Origin: a bacterium
GTDB lineage: Bacteria; JAJVIF01; JAGGVT01
Assembly (NCBI GenBank): GCA_021157815.1
Contig: JAGGVT010000213.1
Coordinates: 1-6,823, forward strand
Direction: 5' to 3'
DNA length: 6,823 nt
Part shown: piece by piece, positions 1 through 5,489 of the stretch
How positions within the stretch are numbered: the first letter of the stretch is position 1
Layout of the letters: the number at the start of each line of letters is the position of its first letter
Translations under genes and position numbers: made by a program
Notes under the pieces: generated by a model
The model's input: the letters and a program-made list of their open reading frames with translations, nothing else
What the model was told of the DNA's origin: nothing
Database searches by the model: none

Positions 1-2144
1 AGTTTAGTTTCATGCCGGCGGAAATTCTCGGCAACGTTTACGAGCAGTTTCTGGGTAAAGTGATACGGTTGACGAAAGGGCATCAGGCGAAAGTCGAGGA
101 GAAACCGGAGGTCAGGAAGGCTGGCGGCGTATATTACACTCCCGCGTACATTGTCGATTACATCGTGGAAAACACAGTCGGGAAATTATGCGGCGGCAAA
201 AAGCCGAAGGACATTGCAAAACTCAAAATACTCGATCCGGCATGCGGTTCGGGTTCATTCCTGCTGGGAGCGTTCCAGTACCTGCTCGATTATCACCTTA
301 AATACTACACCGATGAAATGGATAAAACCGGAAAAGTACCCAAGCCTCCATCGCAGACCGGAAAGGGGAAAAAGAAGCGGGACAGGCAGGCGATTTACCA
401 GGGGCAGGACGGCGGTTGGTATCTTACCACTACTGAAAAGAAACGAATTCTGTTGAATAACATCTACGGCGTCGATATCGATTCGCAGGCGGTCGAGGTT
501 ACCAAACTGTCCCTCCTGCTGAAAGTTCTCGAAAATGAGAACAAGGACACGCTTCACCAGCAAATGTTTCTAATCAAGGAACGCGCCCTCCCTGATTTAA
601 GCGACAACGTCAAATGCGGCAACTCGCTGATCGCCTCCGATTTCTACACCCAGTCGGAGCAAACGCTCATGTTCGATGACGAGGAACAGTATCGCATCAA
701 CGCCTTCGACTGGGACGTCGAGTTCCCGGATATCATGAAGGGGCGCAACCCCGGGTTTGACGCGGTGATTGGCAATCCGCCGTATCGTAGGGAGCTGGAT
801 TATAAGCATCTAATGGATGAAATCGCAAAAACAAAGTTTGGACAAAAATATCGTGCTCCAAGAATGGACCTTTGGTATTACTTTATTCATCGTAGCCTGG
901 AATTGCTTAAAACTGGAGGCCAGCTCAGCTTTATTGTTAATGCTTATTGGGTAGCTGCCACAGGTTCAGAGAAGTTGATAAAAACACTAAGAGAAAAAGC
1001 ACAAATTGATGAGATTTTCTTTTTTAAAAAACTAAGGGTCTTTACGAATGTTTCTGGACAACATATGATTATTCGTATCACTAACAATAATGATAAAAAC
1101 ACCACACTTATAAAATTGGTTGAACCAACCTCTGAAATAAGCGCAGAGCCTTTCGTTACTGGAAACTCATCAGTTAATGAATTTATGAAAGCTCACGATC
1201 AATTGTTTACTGAAAACAAGGTTGATCTTGAACCACCTGCAGGGGAATTACTTTCCAAGATTGGCAAATGGCCCATTCTTAATTTGCTCGGTAAAGTACG
1301 ACAAGGGATCGCAGAAAATCCTTCTGTTATTAACAGAAAGACTAATGAGAAGTTTGGCAATATTTGGGAGATTGGAGAAGGAGTATTTACAATACGACCA
1401 GAGAATGTGAAAAAACTTAATCTCAGTAAAACTGAGAAAAAACTTCTTCGAGCTTATCATGATTTGTGTGATCTTGGTCGTTATCAAATCGCATCAAAAC
1501 CATCTTTTTTCATAATCTATTCAACTAGGTACACATGTCCCGATATAAATAGATATCCTAAAATCAGAGATCATCTCAAGCGTTTCAAGGTAATAATGAA
1601 TGCGAGAAGAGAGACCCAAAAGGGATCAAATAAATGGTGGCATCTACATTGGCCCAGAGATGAAGAAATTTGGAAATCTGCAAAAATCATGTCAATTCAA
1701 ATGGGAAAAAGACCAATGTTTGTTCCTTCGCTGAATCCTGTTTATGTTCCTTTCAGTGTCAATGTATTTTTGCCATATCAAGAGACGCGAGAACATATTC
1801 ATTATATAACAGGAGTATTAAATTCACGCCTGATATTCAAATGGTACCAACATTACGCAAAGCGTCGTGGTGTTGGTTTAGAAATTAACGGTAATGTCTT
1901 AAGCAAAACACCAATCCGCACAATCGACTTCACCGACCCCGCTGACAAAGCGCGCCACGACAAGATGGTCAAGCTGGTTTCTAATATGCTGACTCTCCAC
2001 AAGCGAATTCAGGAATCCAAGACACCGCACGAGCGTGAAATGATTCAGCGTCGGATTGTCGCGACAGATCGTCAGATAGATAATCTGGTCTATGAGCTTT
2101 ATGATTTGACTGATGAGGAGGTGGCGGTGGTCGAGGGGAGTTAA
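1..2144 (+). CDS. Type IIG (Eco57I-like) restriction enzyme / adenine-specific DNA methyltransferase, 5'-partial
   Basis: Probably methylates adenine in a specific DNA site and, if an N-terminal nuclease domain exists upstream, also cuts. The frame is open to the left edge: codons before the ATG at 12 read F-S-F and run into PAEILGNVYEQFLG, normally an internal segment of this family, so that ATG is unlikely to be the start. Counting from it, motifs are: YYTP (41-44), motif I DPACGSG (75-81), the GVDID acidic motif (153-157), the conserved KCGNSLI stretch (201-207) and catalytic motif IV NPPY (255-258). A TaqI/Eco57I-type target-recognition region follows (about 400-635; NKWWHLHWPR, LNSRLIFKWY). 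A helical tail ends in ELYDLTDEEV, also typical. The 3' end is intact. DNA at about 795-1905 is much more AT-rich than the rest of the gene, suggesting domain exchange. A methylase-only enzyme remains possible because the nuclease part is not visible. Confidence 0.93.
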   Translation, partial: FSFMPAEILGNVYEQFLGKVIRLTKGHQAKVEEKPEVRKAGGVYYTPAYIVDYIVENTVGKLCGGKKPKDIAKLKILDPACGSGSFLLGAFQYLLDYHLKYYTDEMDKTGKVPKPPSQTGKGKKKRDRQAIYQGQDGGWYLTTTEKKRILLNNIYGVDIDSQAVEVTKLSLLLKVLENENKDTLHQQMFLIKERALPDLSDNVKCGNSLIASDFYTQSEQTLMFDDEEQYRINAFDWDVEFPDIMKGRNPGFDAVIGNPPYRRELDYKHLMDEIAKTKFGQKYRAPRMDLWYYFIHRSLELLKTGGQLSFIVNAYWVAATGSEKLIKTLREKAQIDEIFFFKKLRVFTNVSGQHMIIRITNNNDKNTTLIKLVEPTSEISAEPFVTGNSSVNEFMKAHDQLFTENKVDLEPPAGELLSKIGKWPILNLLGKVRQGIAENPSVINRKTNEKFGNIWEIGEGVFTIRPENVKKLNLSKTEKKLLRAYHDLCDLGRYQIASKPSFFIIYSTRYTCPDINRYPKIRDHLKRFKVIMNARRETQKGSNKWWHLHWPRDEEIWKSAKIMSIQMGKRPMFVPSLNPVYVPFSVNVFLPYQETREHIHYITGVLNSRLIFKWYQHYAKRRGVGLEINGNVLSKTPIRTIDFTDPADKARHDKMVKLVSNMLTLHKRIQESKTPHEREMIQRRIVATDRQIDNLVYELYDLTDEEVAVVEGS

Positions 2145-2199
2145 ACATACTATTGCCAACCTTCATTGATGCACGATTCTCTACTAAAGCAATTTAGCT

Positions 2200-2206
2200 A
2201 AGGTGG
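2200..2206 (+). promoter_or_regulatory. Shine-Dalgarno site fixing the start of the R-x4-H protein gene
   Basis: AAGGTGG lies 8 nt before the ATG at 2215. The upstream in-frame GTG at 2203 falls inside this site, so the ATG is the better start. Confidence 0.6.
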
Positions 2207-2214
2207 TATTGATT

Positions 2215-2871
2215 ATGAATAGTTCAGAGGATTTACGAATAATAAGATTTATTGATGGATTTCACTACTCATTTGAAATTCTTGATTATGCTTATTTGTC
2301 TCTACATGACACATGTTGCTTAATAGGAGAAGATAATAGTAATCTAATCCCTGCTTTGGCAAAGTGCTGGACTTTTATTGATTCTGTTCATCGAATAAGA
2401 GCATTAGCAGATTCTGTGCCAGGACTGAGTAAACGTGATAAGAATTATCGTCAATTTTATAATGAAACTAAACCTGCTAAAGACTTTCGAAATTACATTC
2501 AGCATTTGCGCACAGAATTATCAAAAAAAACAATAAATCCTTTTCCAGTTTGGGGTTCATTGGCGTGGGTTAATAAAGACGATTCATCTCTAAGTCACAT
2601 TGTCATATATGGGGGACAGATCGAAAATCAAAAATATTCTGGTTGTGTTTTTGATATGGAAAAACAGGACTGGGTTAGCAAAGTTAGTCTTGTAATAAAA
2701 GACCTATCCATTCATTTTGATCCAGTTTATAAAGACTGTATCACTTTCAAAAACTTCATAATTCCCTGGCTAGATAATCACTATAAACAAGATATAAAAC
2801 GCATTAGCGGTTTGAAAATTATCGATGTTAAGATGTTACCCATGGGGAACCCGGTTACGCGTCGCGACTGA
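2215..2871 (+). CDS. Hypothetical protein with HEPN-like R-x4-H motif (218 aa)
   Basis: I do not recognise the family by name. The N-terminal half looks all-helical. It contains CWTFIDSVHRIR (51-62) and then KDFRNYIQHLRTEL (89-102). R92-N93-x3-H97 matches the R-x4-H catalytic signature of HEPN RNases, including the polar residue after Arg. The second half (about 108-218) alternates strands and loops (PVWGSLAWV, HIVIYGGQI) and is unassigned. There is no signal peptide or membrane segment, so it is probably cytoplasmic. It starts 70 nt after the restriction-methylase gene on the same strand and may be co-transcribed. It is AT-rich (16 of 60 GC at 2221-2280), like the recognition domain of that gene. 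The last residues (MGNPVTRRD) come from GC-rich DNA just before a repeat, so the original C-terminus may have been replaced. An RNase role is inference from one motif and context. Confidence 0.8.
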   Translation: MNSSEDLRIIRFIDGFHYSFEILDYAYLSLHDTCCLIGEDNSNLIPALAKCWTFIDSVHRIRALADSVPGLSKRDKNYRQFYNETKPAKDFRNYIQHLRTELSKKTINPFPVWGSLAWVNKDDSSLSHIVIYGGQIENQKYSGCVFDMEKQDWVSKVSLVIKDLSIHFDPVYKDCITFKNFIIPWLDNHYKQDIKRISGLKIIDVKMLPMGNPVTRRD

Positions 2872-2883
2872 TGTAAGTTGGGG

Positions 2884-3026
2884 AAAAAGGGGACGGGTGC
2901 ATTTATCGTGTCGATTAACATTGGCAATCCGCTGAAACAAATGCCAGGGATTCCGACCGTTCGACTGCGCTCAGATTCTATAGACGGGACGTTTATGACA
3001 CGGCCGATGAGACATCAGCGCTACGA
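2884..3026. repeat. Dispersed direct repeat, copy 1 (~143 bp)
   Basis: Aligns with 4009-4150 with 11 mismatches and one 1-nt gap (about 92% identity). It begins AAAAAGGGGAC and ends CAGCGCTACGA. Internal partly paired arms (ATAGACG/CGTTTAT, CGACCGT/ACGGCCG) are less perfect than in copy 2. An open frame crosses it (2878-3108, TTG start), but the sequence behaves as repeat DNA. Leading GGGGACA motifs remind me of repeats found near IS200-like (Y1, RAYT) transposases, but no transposase is present here. Confidence 0.9.
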
Positions 3027-3029
3027 AAG

Positions 3030-3065
3030 GGATTCCGACCATCCGCTGCGCGAATGTCGGAATGA
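3030..3065. repeat. REP-like imperfect palindrome
   Basis: ATTCCGAC (3032-3039) pairs perfectly with GTCGGAAT (3056-3063). Inside, CGC and GCG can extend the stem across a bulge and a mismatch, leaving a short TGC loop. Its opening, GGGATTCCGACC, repeats the sequence at 2947 within copy 1 of the long repeat. This unit is absent after copy 2. Confidence 0.65.
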
Positions 3066-3071
3066 CGTAAT

Positions 3072-3150
3072 ATGTAACCCGGTGTCCCTTCACCGGGGCT
3101 TTGCGTGAGATAGCCACCTGTTTCCCCGGCAAAGGGATGCCGGATTACAT
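3072..3150. repeat. Long inverted repeat made of two hairpins with complementary loops
   Basis: Left arm 3072-3098 and right arm 3124-3150 are inverted copies (22 of 27 positions match), separated by 25 nt. Each arm is itself a hairpin. CCCGGTG/CACCGGG closes a TCCCTT loop (3078-3097), and CCGGCA/TGCCGG closes an AAGGGA loop (3126-3143). The two loops are exactly complementary. It lies between convergent genes (ends at 2871 and 3190), so it could act as a transcription barrier, but there is no T-run typical of an intrinsic terminator. A REP/MITE-type element is the alternative. Confidence 0.75.
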
Positions 3151-3189
3151 TAAATATGTTCCTTTTTCAGTTTGTAGCCCGGCTACTTT

Positions 3190-3516
3190 CTAAGCCGGTT
3201 TTGAGATACGTTTGCTTTTTTCGGTTTGGTAGTCATCCCAGTGGAGTTCTTTTGTTACTTTGGGGGAGAGTCCATGCACCATGATTGAGAAACCGTTAGG
3301 TTCGGCGTAGTTTTCCTCCAGATCATCGACGAAATCCTCAAACCTTGCATACTCTTCATAGGGAATCCATAAAGCCTCAAAGATTTCCGTTTCATCGAAG
3401 TCCTCATCAGGGGAACCAGTACCGCACCAAATAACGACCGAATTCTCGAAATTGGCTTCAACCCTGTTAATTATCTCATTGATAAATTCATGTCTTTCAA
3501 TTTTACCGGATTCCAT
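3190..3516 (-). CDS. Small acidic protein, second gene of a coupled pair (108 aa)
   Basis: I do not recognise the family. The product is strongly acidic (about 26 Asp/Glu against 10 Lys/Arg) and looks alpha/beta. A helical start (HEFINEIINRVEANF) is followed by a hydrophobic strand and Gly-rich turn (VVIWCGTGSPDEDFDE), then EALWIPYEEYARFEDFVDDL and a GFSIMVHGL strand. No signal or membrane segment is seen. The ATG at 3516 starts one base after the stop of the upstream gene and has AAGGTGA 5 nt before it. An in-frame GTG at 3525 would give 111 aa and an 8-nt overlap, with AAAAGG 6 nt upstream; either start implies translational coupling. The Gly/Asp-rich turn loosely recalls a minimal nucleotidyltransferase, the usual partner of HEPN toxins, but the G-S...D-x-D pattern is not convincing. 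A partner or antidote role is inference. Confidence 0.8.
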   Translation of the reverse strand: MESGKIERHEFINEIINRVEANFENSVVIWCGTGSPDEDFDETEIFEALWIPYEEYARFEDFVDDLEENYAEPNGFSIMVHGLSPKVTKELHWDDYQTEKSKRISKPA

Positions 3517-3517
3517 G

Positions 3518-3946
3518 TTACTCACCTTGTACCTTTTGATTAATCAATTGGAACAGACCATCCGCATCGTTTTTAAGATGTTCAATCTGATGCTGTTCCA
3601 CAGGCGTTGGGCTGTAATCACCTAAAACTCTCAGTTTCCATGCTCGTTTCAACAATCTATCCACACTGACAGGATAATCCTGAATTGCCCTATTAGCCTG
3701 CCAATGCATTTCCGGGCGAGGCCACGTTCCAGGATTCGGATTGGGCCTGGCCATCCCGTTTCTATTTATCCTGTCAGGCACAATTACCTGTTTCTTTTCC
3801 AATAACGCATTAAATGCAAATCTAAGCGCGTAATAATATCTGGATGCCGCAACATTGAACATTTGCTCCGTTAAGGCAAGATCACTCATTTCTTTATTCT
3901 CAACACTTTTTTTCCAAAATGCATCTACTCGTTCATTTCTGTTCAT
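3518..3946 (-). CDS. HEPN-like helical protein, first gene of a coupled pair (142 aa)
   Basis: The product looks all-helical and resembles small HEPN proteins. NVAASRYYYALRFAFNALL (31-49) matches the usual 'N-A-SR-YYA-x-A' helix, and LRVLGDYSP (105-113) matches the later 'R-x3-DY' motif. A Pro/Asn-rich loop (about 58-78; ARPNPNPGTWPRP) separates the two parts and is unusual for the family. The strict R-x4-6-H active site is not obvious, so it could be a non-catalytic relative. Start: ATG at 3946 with AGGT 7 nt upstream. The stop at 3518 abuts or overlaps the next gene, indicating a two-gene operon. Upstream DNA to 4008 is very AT-rich and probably holds the promoter, though I see no clean -35/-10 pair. 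The operon lies between two direct repeats (2884 and 4009). HEPN assignment is from motif recognition; toxin or substrate-binding roles are both possible. Confidence 0.82.
   Translation of the reverse strand: MNRNERVDAFWKKSVENKEMSDLALTEQMFNVAASRYYYALRFAFNALLEKKQVIVPDRINRNGMARPNPNPGTWPRPEMHWQANRAIQDYPVSVDRLLKRAWKLRVLGDYSPTPVEQHQIEHLKNDADGLFQLINQKVQGE
3521..3528 (-). promoter_or_regulatory. Shine-Dalgarno inside the end of the upstream gene
   Basis: Read on the minus strand, AAGGTGAG lies just before the ATG at 3516 and contains the last sense codons of the HEPN-like gene. Ribosomes finishing that gene would sit on the start of the acidic partner gene. It also contains the competing GTG start at 3525. 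Confidence 0.5.
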
Positions 3947-4008
3947 TAACGATACCTGAAAATATCAAATTTCAACTGTCGAATTAGTGTCATTAATAAT
4001 AATATCAT

Positions 4009-4150
4009 AAAAAGGGGACAGGTTCATTTATCGTGTCGATTAATATTGGCGATCCGCTGAAACAAATGCGAGGGATTCCGGCCGTTCGTTGCGCTCATGT
4101 TCTATAGACGGGACGTCTATGACACGGCCGATGGGACATCAGCGCTACGA
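4009..4150. repeat. Dispersed direct repeat, copy 2 (~142 bp)
   Basis: Same orientation as copy 1 and about 92% identical. This copy keeps better symmetry. ATAGACG (4104-4110) and CGTCTAT (4114-4120) form a perfect stem around GGA, enclosed by a second perfect stem, CGGCCGT (4079-4085) with ACGGCCG (4124-4130). It ends 9 bp from the stop of the 3D-domain gene. The two copies bracket the 3190-3946 operon. Confidence 0.9.
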
Positions 4151-4159
4151 TGAACGTTT

Positions 4160-5173
4160 TTACTCTTCCAGAATATAAACAGCTACATCACGCCGTCCGA
4201 ATTTCAGCGCTTCTTTGCGGGATTCATAGAATAAATCTATTCTCAAGCCCTTAATCGCGCCCCCGACATCATCCGCAACCGCGTATCCGTAACCCTCGAC
4301 AAACAATTTGGTTCCCAACGGGATTACTTTTGGATCAATCGCAACGATGCCATATTTGGCTTTTTTCCCTGTGGCGGTTATTCCATCCGACCATTTGCCG
4401 GTCGATCTGGGACCGGCATCGTAGGCAGTCGCTTCCATTTCAAGAACGCGGCGTCCGCGATATCCGCTGCGGGACATTGTCAACACACGTGAACCGATAT
4501 GCTTGACTCCGGGAGTTGACGTCTTGATGATTCGCTCACTTTTTTTCTTGGTCAGCGTCAATTCACCATTTTTATAGTATTTCCGGTACGTTACTTCCTT
4601 AATGCCGGGTTTCCCGCGATCGATTGTCTTTACTCTGCCGCGCGGAAGTGAACTGTCAGCGATCATTTCAAAATGTGGAAGGACAGGCTCCTCTCTGACC
4701 TCATCCTCAGTGGTAACTCTGGTAATAGTAACAGCCATGCCGTCGCTGAGCTTTGTGTCCGGTGATGGCTTCACTCTGTCGAGATAGCCGAGGTTAATCG
4801 ATTCTGCATTCTGGCGAATCAAATCTCCAACTGTTCTACCTGTCGTGGCAGCGTTCCAAGAGTTATCATGCTCAACGATTTGGATTATTCTCGCTCGTTG
4901 GATAACATAAATCGACTCGGAATAACCGGGAATTTTCATTGCGCTGATACGGTCATTCACAGTAAGAGGTGATGACAGACAAATTAGTCCCGCGGTTGGG
5001 GAGTCAAATCCCCTGGCGATTCGAACGCAGCCCTCATCCAGATATATTACCTGCGGTGTAATGGGGGGTACCATCATGGTGAACGCGAGTATCAACGCGC
5101 CAAATGACAGCCCAAGATATAATAACAACATACCCCCCTTGGAAAGGGAGGTAAAACTGAAACTTTCGCTCAT
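4160..5173 (-). CDS. Membrane-anchored G5/3D-domain protein, putative peptidoglycan hydrolase (337 aa)
   Basis: Likely acts on or binds peptidoglycan outside the inner membrane. From the chosen start, residues 14-34 are one hydrophobic membrane segment (MLLLYLGLSFGALILAF). A region similar to DUF348 follows (about 85-152), then a G5-like stretch (about 153-227; ends KKKSERIIKTSTPGVKHIG). The C-terminus is a complete 3D domain (246-335), as in MltA-type lytic transglycosylases and YabE/Rpf-like proteins. Its three aspartates lie in AIDPKVIPLGTK (D280), VADDVGGAIKG (D302) and RIDLF (D313). The frame extends upstream to a GTG at 5293 (377 aa), but the extra 40 residues are not signal-like and would bury the membrane segment. 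AGGGA lies 10 nt before the ATG at 5173. Divergent from apgM. Catalysis is inferred from the family; a binding role is possible. Confidence 0.9.
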   Translation of the reverse strand: MSESFSFTSLSKGGMLLLYLGLSFGALILAFTMMVPPITPQVIYLDEGCVRIARGFDSPTAGLICLSSPLTVNDRISAMKIPGYSESIYVIQRARIIQIVEHDNSWNAATTGRTVGDLIRQNAESINLGYLDRVKPSPDTKLSDGMAVTITRVTTEDEVREEPVLPHFEMIADSSLPRGRVKTIDRGKPGIKEVTYRKYYKNGELTLTKKKSERIIKTSTPGVKHIGSRVLTMSRSGYRGRRVLEMEATAYDAGPRSTGKWSDGITATGKKAKYGIVAIDPKVIPLGTKLFVEGYGYAVADDVGGAIKGLRIDLFYESRKEALKFGRRDVAVYILEE

Positions 5174-5489
5174 ATTTCTTGTTTCCCTGCTCAATTTAAC
5201 GCAAAAATGGTAACCCTGCCTGTGAGTGATGTCAACCATTTGGCTTTTAATCAGGTTCACTATCATAAAGCCGGATTTTCCCATGCAATCCACGATGTCT
5301 GCTTTCGCTGAATAATCCAGCAGTTACGGAGCATATTCCACCTGTATCAGGCGGTAAATCTCAAAGCGTTTTTTTATATTTTTTTTTCAGGATTTGTTTT
5401 GATGCGGTGTTATGTTCTATGATATTGTAATGAGTAATTAAGAGCTTGTGTGATATAAATTTCAAAAATGAAAGCTCAAAGAGGATATC
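5174..5489. promoter_or_regulatory. Divergent intergenic region with candidate promoters
   Basis: Separates the minus-strand 3D-domain gene from plus-strand apgM. It holds a short imperfect palindrome (CCACCTG, 5338-5344, facing CAGGCGG, 5348-5354), then T-rich runs (about 5369-5388). A -10-like TATAAA follows at 5454-5459, after TGTGA, about 30 nt before the apgM start. No convincing -35 is spaced correctly. The palindrome could be an operator. No known riboswitch fold was recognised. The part at 5174-5293 would be coding only if the 3D-domain gene used its far upstream GTG. Confidence 0.35.
5480..5485 (+). promoter_or_regulatory. Shine-Dalgarno site of apgM
   Basis: AGAGGA sits 4 nt before the ATG at 5490 and supports that start. 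Confidence 0.6.

Noticed and set aside
12-14. ATG at 12 as the true start of the restriction-methylase
   Set aside because: The frame is open upstream to the left edge, no ribosome site fits in the 11 bases before it, and the sequence that follows is a conserved internal segment of the family.
1248-1487. Minus-strand frame inside the recognition domain
   Set aside because: It is a shadow of the well-supported plus-strand coding sequence with no recognisable protein features.
2878-3108. 76-codon open frame starting with TTG after the R-x4-H gene
   Set aside because: It lies within the repeat and palindrome region, has no ribosome site, and its composition follows the repeat. In copy 2 a 1-nt deletion breaks the same frame.
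2884-4150. CRISPR array
   Set aside because: There are only two long copies about 1.1 kb apart with genes between them, with none of the short repeat/spacer periodicity.
5174-5293. Forty-residue N-terminal extension of the 3D-domain protein
   Set aside because: The GTG start lacks a clear ribosome site and the extension is neither signal-like nor domain-like. The ATG at 5173 gives a normal short cytoplasmic tail plus membrane segment.
5338-5390. Palindrome followed by T-runs read as an intrinsic terminator
   Set aside because: There is no plus-strand gene upstream for it to end, and about 15 nt separate the stem from the T-run. It is kept only as a possible operator.
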